Shown: piece after piece, positions 24,103 to 34,506 of the stretch | Position numbering within the stretch: the stretch's first letter is position 1 | How the letters are laid out: each line of letters begins with the position of its first letter | Assembly (NCBI GenBank): GCA_949287395.1 | Contig: CASEFZ010000021.1 | Location: forward strand, 1 to 38,014 | DNA: 38,014 nt | Origin: an uncultured Verrucomicrobiota bacterium | Lineage (GTDB): Bacteria; Verrucomicrobiota; Verrucomicrobiia; Opitutales; Intestinicryptomonadaceae | Direction of reading: 5' to 3' | Made by a program: the position numbers and the translations under genes | Notes under the pieces: model-generated | Seen by the model: the letters and a program-made list of their open reading frames with translations, nothing else | Told to the model about the DNA's origin: nothing | Database searches by the model: none

Positions 24103-26910
24103 CTACTTCTTTGTCTTTTTAACAACCTGGCTCTTCAGCGCCGCCTGGGCCGCCGCAAGCCTTGCTACAGGAACGCGCGGCGGAGAGCAGCTTACGTAGT
24201 TCAAGCCAACATCGTTGAAGAAGCATATTGAATCAGGATCGCCGCCGTGTTCGCCGCATATCCCTATCTTCAGGTCCTTGCGGGTGCCGCGGCCCTTGGA
24301 AACGCCTATTTCAACAAGCTGGCCCACGCCGCCAACATCTATCGACGCAAACGGATTCTGCGGAAGTATGTCAAGCTCTTTATACCTGCCAAGGAACGAA
24401 CCGGAATCGTCTCTGCTCATGCCCAAGCCCGTTTGGGTAAGGTCGTTGGTGCCAAAGGAGAAGAACTCCGCCTCCTGGGCGATTTCATCGGCAGTCAAGG
24501 CTCCGCGCGGAACTTCTATCATGGTTCCGACCATGTAGTCTATCTTTACCTTTTTCTCCTTCATCACAGACTCGGCAACCTCGCGTATCACCGCTATCTG
24601 GCAGGAAAGCTCCTGCTTAAAGCCCACCAGCGGAACCATTATCTCGGGCTTGATTTTAATCTTCGCCGACTTCATCACATTTGCGGCCGCCTCAAAGATT
24701 GCGCGCGCCTGCATGCGCGTTATTTCCGGGTAGCTATTGCCCAAGCGGCATCCGCGGTGCCCAAGCATCGGGTTCTGCTCCTCAAGAGACTTGCAGCGCT
24801 CCGACACAATTTCCGAAGATATGTTCATTTTCTCCGCAAGCGCATTGCGCGCGGCGCTGTCGTTGGGCAGGAACTCATGCAGCGGCGGATCAAGCAAACG
24901 TATCGTCACCGGCAGGGACTTCATTGCCTTGAATATTCCCTCAAAGTCTTTGCGCTGGTAGGGAAGAATTTTCGCAAGGGCCTCCTCCCTCTCGGAGGTG
25001 TCGGCCGACAGTATCATCTGGCGAACCGCATCTATTCTGTCACCCTCAAAGAACATGTGCTCTGTTCTGCAAAGGCCTATGCCCTCCGCGCCAAGCTCCA
25101 CGGCCATTTTGGCCTGTTCGGGAGTGTCGGCATTTGTGCGCACGCCCAACTTGCGATACTTGTCTGCCCACTTCATGACGGTCTTGAAGAGCTGGTAGGT
25201 GTAGCTCTTCTTCGGATCCATCTTTCCGGAAAGAACCCTTATGACCTCGCTGGGGGCGTTCTTGATCTCGCCCAAGAATATCTCGCCGGTGGTGCCGTCT
25301 ATCGATATGCAGTCGCCTTCGCGCACGACTATTCCGCCAACGCTCATTATACCCTTGGAGGCGTCTATCGTTATGTCGGAAGCCCCGCAAATGCACACTT
25401 TGCCCATCTGGCGGGCAACCAGCGCCGCATGCGAACTCACGCCGCCGCGGGACGTCAATATGCCCTCGGCCGCTATCATTCCGCGCAAATCTTCAGGCGA
25501 AGTTTCCTCGCGGCACAATATCACCTTTTTGCCCTTGGCATTAAGCATTTCAGCTTGCGAAGCCGTAAACGCAACCTCTCCGGAAGCCGCTCCCGGACCA
25601 GCAGGCAACCCGCGGGCAAGCACCTTTGCCTTCTTTGCCGACGCGCTGTCGAAAACGGGCACCAACAAAGTTGATATGGAATCCGCAGGTATCTTCAGCA
25701 GGGCGGTTTTCTCCGACATAAATCCCTGCTTGTTCATCTCCACTGCTATGCGAACGGCGGAAAGCCCCGTGCGCTTGCCGTTTCTGGTCTGAAGCATGTA
25801 CAGCTTGTTCTCCTCAATGGTGAACTCGAAGTCCTGCATGTCGCAAAAATGCTTCTCCAACTTCTTGCGTATGGCCAAAAGTTCCCTATAGGCCTTGGGC
25901 ATTTCCTTCTCAAGATAAGATATCTTGTGCGGAGTGCGCACGCCGGCAACAACATCCTCGCCCTGGGCGTTTATAAGATACTCGCCGTAAAATTCATTGG
26001 CGCCGTTTGCTGGGTCTCGCGTGAAGGCAACGCCCGTGGCGCTGGTCTCGCCCTTGTTGCCGAACACCATAGTCTGCACGTTCACAGCCGTGCCCCACGA
26101 AGCGGGTATGCCGTACTTCTGCCTGTATATTATCGCGCGCTCGTTCATCCAAGAATTGAACACCGCGCCTATTGCGCCCCAAAGCTGCTCATTTACATCC
26201 TGGGGGAAATTCCTGCCGGCGCGCTCCTTTATGAGAACCTTGTAGCGCTTGACCAGCTCCTGTAAATCTTCAACGGAAAGCTCTGTATCCAAGCTCTTGC
26301 CCACTTCCGACTTCAACGTTTCCATCACCTGGTGGAAAGGATCGCTTTCAGCCTCGTTGCGCGCCTGCACACACATTACAACGTCGCCGTACATCTGTAT
26401 GAAACGGCGGTAGCAGTCCCACGCAAAACGGGCGTTCTGCGTCTTTTGGGCAAGCCCCACAACAGTTTTGTCGTTCAAGCCGAGATTCAATATCGTGTCC
26501 ATCATGCCGGGCATAGACTCGCGGGCCCCGGAACGAACAGAGAACAGCAGAGGGTCATTTTCGTCGCCGAACTTTTTGCCCATCTGCTTCTCAACCGACT
26601 CCACCCCAAGCTTTACCTCGGCCGCCAAAGAGGCCGGATACTTCTTGCCGTGCGTATAGAAATACGTGCAAACCTCCGTAGTTATCGTAAATCCCGGAGG
26701 AACCGGAAGACCTATGCGCGCCATTTCGGCCAGGTTTGCGCCTTTGCCTCCCAAAAGATTCCTCATCTTCGCGTCCCCGTCCGTCTTCTTGCCGAACAGA
26801 TACGTGTATTTCACCTTCTTTGCCCCTTTTGAGGCAACCTTCTTTGAAACGGCTTTTACCGCGGGCTTCTTCGCCGCGGCCTTCTTCGTCTTAGCAACTT
26901 TTTTTGCCAT
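24103..26910 (-). CDS. ppdK: Pyruvate, phosphate dikinase with lysine-rich N-terminal extension
   Basis: A 935-residue enzyme interconverting pyruvate, ATP and phosphate with phosphoenolpyruvate, AMP and pyrophosphate; in bacteria it serves gluconeogenesis or PPi-linked glycolysis. The family N-terminus ([10 protein letters not shown], then [13 protein letters not shown]) begins only at about residue 37. The nucleotide-binding domain, the swivelling domain with phosphohistidine H494 in [12 protein letters not shown], and the C-terminal TIM barrel with C885 in [10 protein letters not shown] follow in order. The first 33 residues are almost only Lys, Ala, Val and Ser ([19 protein letters not shown]). 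They are in frame with no better start, so the tail is probably real. The gene is alone between a 500-base gap and its terminator. Confidence 0.96.
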   Translation of the reverse strand: MAKKVAKTKKAAAKKPAVKAVSKKVASKGAKKVKYTYLFGKKTDGDAKMRNLLGGKGANLAEMARIGLPVPPGFTITTEVCTYFYTHGKKYPASLAAEVKLGVESVEKQMGKKFGDENDPLLFSVRSGARESMPGMMDTILNLGLNDKTVVGLAQKTQNARFAWDCYRRFIQMYGDVVMCVQARNEAESDPFHQVMETLKSEVGKSLDTELSVEDLQELVKRYKVLIKERAGRNFPQDVNEQLWGAIGAVFNSWMNERAIIYRQKYGIPASWGTAVNVQTMVFGNKGETSATGVAFTRDPANGANEFYGEYLINAQGEDVVAGVRTPHKISYLEKEMPKAYRELLAIRKKLEKHFCDMQDFEFTIEENKLYMLQTRNGKRTGLSAVRIAVEMNKQGFMSEKTALLKIPADSISTLLVPVFDSASAKKAKVLARGLPAGPGAASGEVAFTASQAEMLNAKGKKVILCREETSPEDLRGMIAAEGILTSRGGVSSHAALVARQMGKVCICGASDITIDASKGIMSVGGIVVREGDCISIDGTTGEIFLGEIKNAPSEVIRVLSGKMDPKKSYTYQLFKTVMKWADKYRKLGVRTNADTPEQAKMAVELGAEGIGLCRTEHMFFEGDRIDAVRQMILSADTSEREEALAKILPYQRKDFEGIFKAMKSLPVTIRLLDPPLHEFLPNDSAARNALAEKMNISSEIVSERCKSLEEQNPMLGHRGCRLGNSYPEITRMQARAIFEAAANVMKSAKIKIKPEIMVPLVGFKQELSCQIAVIREVAESVMKEKKVKIDYMVGTMIEVPRGALTADEIAQEAEFFSFGTNDLTQTGLGMSRDDSGSFLGRYKELDILPQNPFASIDVGGVGQLVEIGVSKGRGTRKDLKIGICGEHGGDPDSICFFNDVGLNYVSCSPPRVPVARLAAAQAALKSQVVKKTKK

Positions 26911-27410
26911 ACCTTGTATTCTATTATTTTTAACCGAACTTTCCTTCTTTTAAACGGCCGAAACTTCGACCTTGGCAGCTGTTTCTCACGCCGGAAAACA
27001 ACATCTCCCGCCGCGGCTAAAAAAACGCCTGCGACAAAAAACGCCAAAACCGGCGCGACGAAAACACACGTCCGCCATTCCGCCAAACACATAGGACAAC
27101 TTTTAACAGATATCCTCCCAAAAAAGCGGAAGAAACGCACACGGCCACCTTTTTGTCAGGCCGGACCTGCACGCCACACACCGCAGAAACGCAAACAAAC
27201 GCCTCCACCCGGGGTGTCATTTTCGCGTGAAGCTTGTTCATTGACCCCTGAAAGTCAAGCTTTTATTTCAGCCGCATGCCGAACTTCCGCGCCAGCAAAG
27301 AAAATCAAAAAATATCCGCCGCAAGGTTTACTAAAAAACGCGCGCCTCGCCGAAATATTGCATTCCGCTTCAGCCGCAAAAAATAGCCCTGGCCCGCTTA
27401 AAAAAACAAA
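26911..27410. other. 500-base region between addA and ppdK
   Basis: This must hold the ppdK promoter; an A/T-rich stretch just before the start (26915-26935) is a candidate -10 region. A long plus-strand open frame crosses it, but its composition (Lys, Thr, Pro, Ala) and overlap with addA speak against a gene. A minus-strand frame (26856-27140) has one hydrophobic stretch but overlaps ppdK and ends in an arginine run, so it is not called. No RNA gene is recognised. Confidence 0.5.
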
Positions 27411-30400
27411 TCATACCCCTTTAAGTTTAACCAACTTCCCGCCGGATAAATCCGCAATAACACATTCAACCTCTGCCCCGGGAAACATGTCCTTGGCGGC
27501 CTTTGCATACACCCGCATCTGGCCGGCATACTTTTCTGACAAAATTTCCGCTGTCTCACCAGACGCGCCGGTCTTAAAATCCACAACAGTCAACTTTTTC
27601 ACATTGCCAGAAGTGTCCCTATATATGTTCAACCTGTCTATTCTTCCCGACGCAATTTTTCCGGAATACCCGCAAACGAAAGGATATTCGCACTTGACTT
27701 GAAGTCCGTCGGCGCGCCTAAACAGGGCCGCTATTTCCGGAATTCCAAGAGCCCTTTCAGCCGCCGCGCGCGCCGAATCCGAAGATTCGTCCCTCAAACC
27801 GGCCGCATCCGCAGCGCGGCGCACCGTCTGGGGAATGTCTCCACCAATATAATCAATGCGGGCAAGAATGGCGTGGACTTCCGTCCCAAAATCACGGCCG
27901 CCCTTACCTTCGGAAACACCCGCTGTTTTTGACGGGGCAATCCAAACGTTAATTCCCCCGTACTGTTTTGGGTTTTCAAGGATTTCAATTTTCCTATCAA
28001 CCAAATCCAGGCCCTTCATATTTCCGCGCGGTCTTTTTTCGTACCACTTAAGATCTCCAAAGGCCGCGCATACTTGCATGCCTGCATATTCCGCCACGTC
28101 GGATTCATCAAACAAAACTCCGTATGCGTGCCGCTCAAAGCTGTATTTCCCCGAAGATTTCTCCCCGGCCTCGGGCCATTTAGAAACTAAATACAGCGCT
28201 TTCTTCGCCCGCGTGGCCGCCACATAAAATTTGCATATCTGTGAAAGCGCGTCGTCGGAAAGCATTTTTTCAAATTCGGCATTCAGGTTTTTGTCCATCC
28301 GGCATATTGGCTCTGCGGGCATGTTTACAACAACTTTGCCCCCGTCCAAAGCGTCTATCATTCGCAGGCGCAGTGAGCCGTCGTGCCCCCGCACGTTCCC
28401 AAGCTGGGCAAGCACCACAACTTCAAAATCCAAGCCCTTCGACTTGTGTATGGTCATTACCTTCACCTGGCTCGCGCCGGAAACTTCGCGCACTTTATAG
28501 GTTTTTACAAACGCTATAAACTCGTCCACTCCGCCCCTGTCGGCAAACTTTGCTGCCGCATCGGCAAGCTGACTCAGCCTGAATTTTGAAAATGCGTCTA
28601 TTCCGTTTTCGCCAGATTCCAAAAGCTTCAAGACCCCGCGCACAAAAGCTTCAAAGCCGCCATAGGAAATCTTGTGCAAAACCCCGTCACGCCAATTTTC
28701 ATCTGCGGCAAGTACTGATAGGGGCGTCATGAGCACATACGCCTCAGACGCGCTGTCGCCGGGATGGGCGGCAGCCTGCAAAAGTTTTAACACCGCGGGC
28801 ACAGCCATATTGTCTTCGGCAATCGCGCAGTCCGCGTCTCCGGAAACGGACACGTCGGAGTGTTCAGCTTTAAAAAGCTCCCTAAGCCCTACGGAAAAAT
28901 TTTCCACCTCAGAGTTTGTCTGTACAAGCACCGCACACGACAAAGCCTTTCCCCCGCTGCCCTTAAATATTTGGCTCAACAACGCATGCACCTTCTCAAT
29001 GCGGTCGTCATCGCCGCAGCGCACAAGCGCCGCGCACCCGTCCGCTCCCAAACTTTCGTGCGAAAGATGTTTTGTCCAGCCCGACAGCCATCTATTTGCC
29101 GCATCGCTGTTGAAAGCGCTCAAAGCCTCCGTTCCGAACAAGGCGTTGACTGCGTCTATGACGGGCTCTACAGACCTTCGCGAAACGTTTAACTTTTCCC
29201 CGTCTCTAATCAGGCCTTTGTACTTCTGAAATATTTCGTCGAACAGTTCCGGCGCCCCGCCGCGCCACGCGTAAATAGACTGTTTGGGATCTCCAACATA
29301 ATAAAAAGTTCTCCCATGCTCGCCATCGAATATCAACTCCCCCACCAGATTTTCCATTACCGCCCACTGCGCCCGCGACGTATCCTGAAACTCGTCAACC
29401 AGCCAATGGTTGAAGCGCGAATCAAGACGGTATTCGACAAGCTCTCGCTCCATGCCGAAATTTGCGTCGGAAATTAGCGCCGACAAATCGTCGAACGCAA
29501 GGCTTCCCCTCAGCCTTATTTCGCGGCGGTAGAGTTTTTCGTATTCACGCGATATCTCGCCAACGGCCTTCGCGCTCTCGAAGGCCGAGGAAAGCGACGC
29601 CCCAAAGAGCATGGACAACATGCTTCCGGCCGTCTCGGCGGCCCCGCTCGGAAGTTTCCAAGCTCCAAAATCGAAATCTCCCAGATGTCCGCCCCTGCGC
29701 AAAAAGCACCAAAGATTGTCGGTTAGCTTCGAGCCTTTGTATATCTTGCCCAAGCGCGAATTTTTTAAAAACGTGTACAGCTGCATCGCCTTTTTTGGGA
29801 AACGCGCCCTCTCGGCCTCCTCTTTAAACGCGGCAAGCATTGCCTCGTATTTGTCGGGCTCCCACTTCGCAAATTTTGCCCTCGAGGCAAACTTTGATCC
29901 GTTTCCCCAGCGTTCCGCGCGCGGGAACTCCAAGAACAGCCTTCTCGATATTTTCAGATACCCGTCCATCTTCTCGAACGCGTTTTTCTGCGTCCGCCCA
30001 AGCGAGGCTATATTCACCAGTTCAGCAAAGCGCGAAAGTTTTTTAGTATCGGAAGACATCTCAGCCAAAAGAGCGTTTAATACAAACTTGCGCGCCCTCG
30101 CATTTTCAAAATCGTCCATGATTTTTATGTCGCCAACTATCCCAAGTTCGGACGCAAACGCCCCCACAAACCTCGCTTCAAAAGCGTCTATGGTCGACAA
30201 GCTAAGCCGCGGCGCAACCCTCACAATATCCTTTAAAATTCTCAAGAAATCCTCTTTGGACAGGACGGCCCCCCCCGTAATTGCCGATATCTGCGCCCCC
30301 AAATCTTTGGCAAAAACGCCGTCTTTTGAGGCTCTGGCAAGTTTGGTTAAAATTCCGTCTATAAACTCCCCCGCGGCGGCCCGCGTAAAGGTGAGTGCGC

Positions 30401-30521
30401 ATACGCTTAGGGGGTCGCATATTGACGCAAGCGCTATGAACCTATTTGTCAGCGAATAGGTTTTACCCGAACCCGCGGACGCCACGCTGCGCTCGTTGGA
30501 AAACACCGACGGCCTATCCAT
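27411..30521 (-). CDS. addA: AddA-type UvrD-family helicase with C-terminal nuclease
   Basis: A 1036-residue helicase-nuclease for processing double-strand breaks before RecA loading. Walker A is SAGSGKT (residues 15-21); motif II is LVDEFQDTS (about 375) with YVGDPKQSIYAWRGG next. Motif V is IHKSKGLDFEVVVL and motif VI YVAATRAKKALYL (about 765). The PD-(D/E)XK nuclease ends the protein: GTEVHAIL, GRIDRLNIY and VVDFKTG (about 978), then QMRVYA. The start at 30521 is chosen over upstream codons because GGGAGG lies five bases before it; it overlaps the addB stop by eight bases, showing coupled translation. AddA is favoured over RecB by the partner gene. The name is by architecture. Confidence 0.88.
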   Translation of the reverse strand: MDRPSVFSNERSVASAGSGKTYSLTNRFIALASICDPLSVCALTFTRAAAGEFIDGILTKLARASKDGVFAKDLGAQISAITGGAVLSKEDFLRILKDIVRVAPRLSLSTIDAFEARFVGAFASELGIVGDIKIMDDFENARARKFVLNALLAEMSSDTKKLSRFAELVNIASLGRTQKNAFEKMDGYLKISRRLFLEFPRAERWGNGSKFASRAKFAKWEPDKYEAMLAAFKEEAERARFPKKAMQLYTFLKNSRLGKIYKGSKLTDNLWCFLRRGGHLGDFDFGAWKLPSGAAETAGSMLSMLFGASLSSAFESAKAVGEISREYEKLYRREIRLRGSLAFDDLSALISDANFGMERELVEYRLDSRFNHWLVDEFQDTSRAQWAVMENLVGELIFDGEHGRTFYYVGDPKQSIYAWRGGAPELFDEIFQKYKGLIRDGEKLNVSRRSVEPVIDAVNALFGTEALSAFNSDAANRWLSGWTKHLSHESLGADGCAALVRCGDDDRIEKVHALLSQIFKGSGGKALSCAVLVQTNSEVENFSVGLRELFKAEHSDVSVSGDADCAIAEDNMAVPAVLKLLQAAAHPGDSASEAYVLMTPLSVLAADENWRDGVLHKISYGGFEAFVRGVLKLLESGENGIDAFSKFRLSQLADAAAKFADRGGVDEFIAFVKTYKVREVSGASQVKVMTIHKSKGLDFEVVVLAQLGNVRGHDGSLRLRMIDALDGGKVVVNMPAEPICRMDKNLNAEFEKMLSDDALSQICKFYVAATRAKKALYLVSKWPEAGEKSSGKYSFERHAYGVLFDESDVAEYAGMQVCAAFGDLKWYEKRPRGNMKGLDLVDRKIEILENPKQYGGINVWIAPSKTAGVSEGKGGRDFGTEVHAILARIDYIGGDIPQTVRRAADAAGLRDESSDSARAAAERALGIPEIAALFRRADGLQVKCEYPFVCGYSGKIASGRIDRLNIYRDTSGNVKKLTVVDFKTGASGETAEILSEKYAGQMRVYAKAAKDMFPGAEVECVIADLSGGKLVKLKGV

Positions 30522-33279
30522 TTCTGCCTCCCAAAAATTCCAAATAATCCGCCAAGTCCGCGTCCGCGAAAGGGAAAAATTCTTTCCACGCATCGTGCGA
30601 AGGCATTTTTTTGGAAGGCGCAAAATCGCGCGCCCTTATTCTGCCGACTATTTCAGAAGCCTTACCCATTGCCGAATCCATCGTGTCGGCATCTATATCC
30701 CACCTGCATATCCCCGACAAATCCCCGTCGGACGGAAGTGCAAAATACGCGCAGCAGACCTCTTTTGACGGATACTTCAACTCTATTGCCCTTTTATATA
30801 TGGGCAGTTGCAAATCTATCCATTCCAACGCTTGCCCGGATTCCCCATTCCTTGCCCTTTTTCTGTGGTAGGATTCCGGCACCGACATTCCGCTCTTTGT
30901 CGAAAAAGAGTTTTTAACTTTATAGTCCACCGCCATCAGTGTCCCGTCGGGATGCTCGTCTACCCTGTCCACGCGCATTTTCACAGGATAAGAGTTTATT
31001 TCCATTTCCATTTCCAGCTCCGTATCCAATATGCGCCAGCCCTCCAACGCATGTTCAGCCTGCGCCCTGGCCGCCGAAGCCAAAATTTCCCTTGCAGATT
31101 CCCTCTGGAACAGCAGCGGAGCCGACACATCACGCCCGAAGAGTGCCCCAAAACGCTCGTCCAATATCTCAAAAAAGCTTCTTTTTATTTCCGATTCGTC
31201 CGTGGAATCCGCCTTTTCAGACTTCCCGAAATTCTCCAAAACCGAATGTATCAGCGTTCCGAAATCGGCCGCATTCAGTTCCATCTCGGACGCCTCGAAC
31301 ATTTTTAGCCCCAGCACGCGCTCAAGATAGAAGCGGAACGGGCATGTCAAATACGCCTTAAACGCGCTTGGGGAAAGATGCTTAGGAAGCTCCGCATACG
31401 GCACCTTCAGTTTCCAGGCTGCCTCATACACGGGAGCATCCTTGTCAAAAAACCCACCCGAATAAATGCGCTCTACCCTCCCGGCAAGCTTCTCGTCGCA
31501 GCACTGCGAAAGCAGCGGTGACGGCTGCACCGCAGAGCCGTCTCCCCTCGTTCTCGGAACAAACGCCGTGCATTTTCCCCAGCCTTTGCGTGACTCCAAC
31601 ATCGCGTAAAACATATACGCGTCCCTGCGCCTCCGCTGGGCCGAATTCGAAATTCCAAGCCTTCCGCTCAATCCGTCGGTCAATATGAACGCCCCAAAAT
31701 TCGCCGACGGCACAATCCCCGCGTTCATATCGCAAAAGAACACGTGCGCCTGCTGCGCCCAAAATATATCCATCCAATCGAGAAGCTGTAACCGCCCCCC
31801 GGCAAATTCTTCCGCTCGGTATTCCCTTTCAGAGATGCGCGCCACCTCTTCAAAAGCCTCCGTACAATCCAGTTTCAGCCCTTTCGCATCCGCCGACTCA
31901 AACATCTGCAGGCAGCTCTTAAAAAAGTCTTCCACATCCTGTTGCGCATCGCCGTTTGCGAATACAAAATTCTCGCAAAACGCCCCAAGCGCCAAGGCCG
32001 CAGATACGGAATTTCTCAATCTGTCAATTATCGACTCAAACAGCCCGAATATTTCCCATTCCTGCGTTCCGCGCCTCGCAACCGAAAGCGCGGCCTCCGG
32101 CGAAATTGGAAATTTTCTCGACACAAACGCGTCGTAGCTTTTCAAGATGTCGCTTTCCGAGCAATTCAACTTGCGCGCCGCCCACGATAGCACCGACGAA
32201 TTTCTCAATAACTCAGAAAAATCTTCCATATCCGACGTGCGCATATACCGCGCAAGAGTCCTCAGCGCCCCCAGCTGGGAACTTTTTGAAACCGGAACCG
32301 CCGCCCCCATCTCAACCGACACCCCCAGGTCTTCCAGCCTGCCCGCCAAAATTGGCGCCGAATCATCTTCCGCACATGCTACGCAAACCTTTCTTTCCGG
32401 ATTTTCCCCGTAATCTGCCACGGCCCGGGCAATCATGTTCGCCTGCATGTCTATGTCTTTTCCCACAAATATGTCCTCATCTGAAATCGGCATTTCAAAT
32501 GAATCCCAAAATTCGTTTGGCCGCCCCACATCGTCGAATCCCGCCCCGCACTTCCGGCAATCGGCAAATATCCCAACAAAAACTTCCGTTCCGGCAGACT
32601 CGACCGCCCTAAGCACATCCTCAAAAATTTTTGAAACTTCGCAAAGCCCGAAAACGAAGAGCTCCTTCAGTCCGTCGAAAGCTCCGTTCCCCTTTTTAAA
32701 ATCCTCCAAAGCCGCCGCAACCGCCCCTTCTGGAGGTATGAGCCCCGCCATCTTTAAACGTTCTTTGTAGGCGCCCTCAAGGCGCGCCGCCTGCCGCCAC
32801 TTTTCGGCGTCAAAAGATTCGGCCACGCAGCTTTCTTCCAAAACAGAATTTATATCGTGCCCTATCTCAGCCAAAGCGCGGCGCAATTTTGAAAATGAAT
32901 GCGCCAGGCTTAAATAGTCGCGCCTGTCGGGCTTGCCCAGCGGAAACAACGCCGACATGTCAGCGTCTCCTGCCGCGGAAAATACCTCAATCCACGCCGA
33001 CACAGACTCTATTTGGTTTGCAGCCTTGCGCCCGCCTATAAATTCCGAAAGGAAGGACTCTGGCGTATATACGGAAAGCCCAAATACCCCTTTTGCCCCG
33101 CATTCCCTTGACAATCTGAAAAGTTCGCAATTCAGCGCCCTGCCTGCTGAGCGCGTAGGAAGTATCGCCCCGCAACCGGAAAGATCAAATCCCCTCGGTT
33201 TACCGAATTCAAAAAGTCTGCGCGCCGCAAGTCTAATCGGCGCGTCGGCGGGCAATATAAATTCCCTATTCAAACCCAT
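30514..33279 (-). CDS. addB: AddB-like helicase-related protein with PD-(D/E)XK nuclease
   Basis: A 921-residue partner of the AddA-type helicase. The N-terminal two-thirds resemble an inactivated UvrD-like fold: no Walker A is present at the N-terminus, where AddB of Bacillus has one. The C-terminal nuclease begins LSPSAFKAYLTCPFRFYLERVLGL (Cys about 644 here), then FGTLIHSVLENFG, MRVDRVDEHPDGTLMAVDYKVKN (catalytic Asp and Lys about 780) and LQLPIYKRAI. The cluster of three cysteines that completes the Fe-S site in Bacillus AddB is not seen near the C-terminus. Start 33279 is preferred over a TTG at 33321 because AGAGG lies six bases upstream. It is the first gene of the pair. Confidence 0.8.
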   Translation of the reverse strand: MGLNREFILPADAPIRLAARRLFEFGKPRGFDLSGCGAILPTRSAGRALNCELFRLSRECGAKGVFGLSVYTPESFLSEFIGGRKAANQIESVSAWIEVFSAAGDADMSALFPLGKPDRRDYLSLAHSFSKLRRALAEIGHDINSVLEESCVAESFDAEKWRQAARLEGAYKERLKMAGLIPPEGAVAAALEDFKKGNGAFDGLKELFVFGLCEVSKIFEDVLRAVESAGTEVFVGIFADCRKCGAGFDDVGRPNEFWDSFEMPISDEDIFVGKDIDMQANMIARAVADYGENPERKVCVACAEDDSAPILAGRLEDLGVSVEMGAAVPVSKSSQLGALRTLARYMRTSDMEDFSELLRNSSVLSWAARKLNCSESDILKSYDAFVSRKFPISPEAALSVARRGTQEWEIFGLFESIIDRLRNSVSAALALGAFCENFVFANGDAQQDVEDFFKSCLQMFESADAKGLKLDCTEAFEEVARISEREYRAEEFAGGRLQLLDWMDIFWAQQAHVFFCDMNAGIVPSANFGAFILTDGLSGRLGISNSAQRRRRDAYMFYAMLESRKGWGKCTAFVPRTRGDGSAVQPSPLLSQCCDEKLAGRVERIYSGGFFDKDAPVYEAAWKLKVPYAELPKHLSPSAFKAYLTCPFRFYLERVLGLKMFEASEMELNAADFGTLIHSVLENFGKSEKADSTDESEIKRSFFEILDERFGALFGRDVSAPLLFQRESAREILASAARAQAEHALEGWRILDTELEMEMEINSYPVKMRVDRVDEHPDGTLMAVDYKVKNSFSTKSGMSVPESYHRKRARNGESGQALEWIDLQLPIYKRAIELKYPSKEVCCAYFALPSDGDLSGICRWDIDADTMDSAMGKASEIVGRIRARDFAPSKKMPSHDAWKEFFPFADADLADYLEFLGGRNG

Positions 33280-33687
33280 ACAAAACCTCTGCAATCCTAA
33301 TAAAATTTCCCAGCAATACAAATAAAATTCCGCCCACCAAGAAAGGCTTTTTTTAATTAAAAATATCTTCCCATTTTACAATCAAGCCGCAAAAATTCCC
33401 GAACAAAAAAATAAACCCGCCTCTTAATAAGAAAAATTTTTTGGAAAAAAATTGGCAAATGTATCGGCGGTAAAAATCGCGCCGCCAAATGCAAGGCACA
33501 AAGCATGCGCCACTAAAATACAACCAACATATTGCCTAATCAAAGCAGACACTTCACGCACCGCCATTTCCCGCTCGCAAAGCGCCAACGCAAAAACAAA
33601 AAAAACAATTACACCAAACCCCGCCCTAAAAGTACACCCGCAAAAAAAACCTAAACGCGCAACGCAAACTTTGAGGGGGAGTTTTGG
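33280..33687. other. 400-base region between the duplicated-domain gene and addB
   Basis: Very A-rich on the plus strand, no supported gene. It should contain the addB promoter (an AT-rich block at 33345-33375) and the end of the pseudopilin transcript. A plus-strand open frame (33452-33871) runs into the opposite-strand gene and has no ribosome binding site; it is not called. No terminator hairpin with T-tract is clear. Confidence 0.5.
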
Positions 33688-34503
33688 TCAATACATCTTG
33701 CTAAGAATCTTGGAAAGCTTGCGCTCAAATGCAGGCATATCGTCCTGCGGCGGCTTTTTCTGGGGATCCGACGGTATCAAAACAAGCTGCCCAATGCGGT
33801 CTATGCGCCATTCCGCTTTAGATCCGTCGGAAAATTCAACATCGCCAAAAGCCAAAGAATCGGGCCTTTGAAGCGGGCTTAGCGTCACCTTTATTTTTGA
33901 ATCCGAGGCGTCGTCGCAGCCCGAAGAACTTCCGCGCCACATTATCTCCCTAAGCTTGTTTTCAAATTCGCCTATGTCCTGGGCCGGCGGCATGTATCCG
34001 TCAACCTCCGGGGCAAAATCAAGCCCGCCGTCGCGGCGCACAGCCCACTTTGCGCTTCCTCCGTCCGAAAATACAACCGATCCGCTCGCAACACAGCCGC
34101 TCTTCGGCAGCTCGTCAACAGAAATGTTCACGCCTTCCGCGCGCCCTTCGGAAAGGTTTTCACCGCCGTCAAAATGCCCGCCGGCGCCGACCCTTCCAAC
34201 ATCCGCACCTTCCCCGCTCAGCGAATCGCCAGCAACATCTCCCGAAGCGGAACCTCCCAGCCCCTCCTGCAGCGCATCGGCCGCATCGGGCAGCGCATCG
34301 GCATTTTGCAAAGCGCCGCTTAAATCCGCTTTTTTTTCAGGCTCCTTAATCTCGGCGCCAATGTCGTCTATCAGAAAGCGTACGTCCATGTACGTCATAG
34401 AAATCCCAAACTCTTTCTCAAGTTTGGTTTGCACGCCCCCTATTCCAAGTCCGGAAGCAACCCAGCCCCGCACCTGTTCTTCCTGCAAATCGGTAAGCTT
34501 CAC
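33688..34503 (-). CDS. Uncharacterised protein with N-terminal helical domain and a duplicated C-terminal domain
   Basis: A 271-residue protein that I do not recognise as a named family. Residues 1-50 are a compact helical unit (LQEEQVRGWVASGLGIGGVQTKL, then SMTYMDVRFLIDDIG) that looks like a helix-turn-helix or three-helix domain. Residues 55-120 are a low-complexity linker rich in Ala, Gly, Asp and Ser. Residues 125-188 and 204-267 are two copies of one 64-residue domain: 22 positions are identical by hand alignment, including FSDG, W, PP and F.E.KL..I. There is no signal peptide, so it is probably cytoplasmic. The GTG start has AGGAG six bases upstream, inside the end of the J-like pseudopilin gene three bases away. 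A role in pilin assembly or its control is only suggested by position. Confidence 0.85.
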   Translation of the reverse strand: MKLTDLQEEQVRGWVASGLGIGGVQTKLEKEFGISMTYMDVRFLIDDIGAEIKEPEKKADLSGALQNADALPDAADALQEGLGGSASGDVAGDSLSGEGADVGRVGAGGHFDGGENLSEGRAEGVNISVDELPKSGCVASGSVVFSDGGSAKWAVRRDGGLDFAPEVDGYMPPAQDIGEFENKLREIMWRGSSSGCDDASDSKIKVTLSPLQRPDSLAFGDVEFSDGSKAEWRIDRIGQLVLIPSDPQKKPPQDDMPAFERKLSKILSKMY

Positions 34504-34506
34504 CGG

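Noticed and set aside
24247..25674. 475-residue plus-strand open frame opposite ppdK
   Set aside because: It lies wholly antisense to a well-conserved gene and its translation is His/Arg/Leu-rich without a family. Codon bias of the true gene leaves few stops on the other strand.
26856..27140. Minus-strand frame with a hydrophobic segment upstream of ppdK
   Set aside because: It overlaps the ppdK start in another frame, ends in an arginine run typical of a shadow frame, and has a weak GTG start. A small membrane protein cannot be fully excluded.
26914..27702. 262-residue plus-strand open frame between ppdK and addA
   Set aside because: Composition dominated by Lys, Thr, Pro and Ala, no family, no ribosome binding site, and it runs 290 bases into addA on the opposite strand.
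33452..33871. 139-residue plus-strand frame upstream of addB
   Set aside because: Runs into the opposite-strand duplicated-domain gene; biased Lys/Thr/Pro composition from an A-rich stretch.
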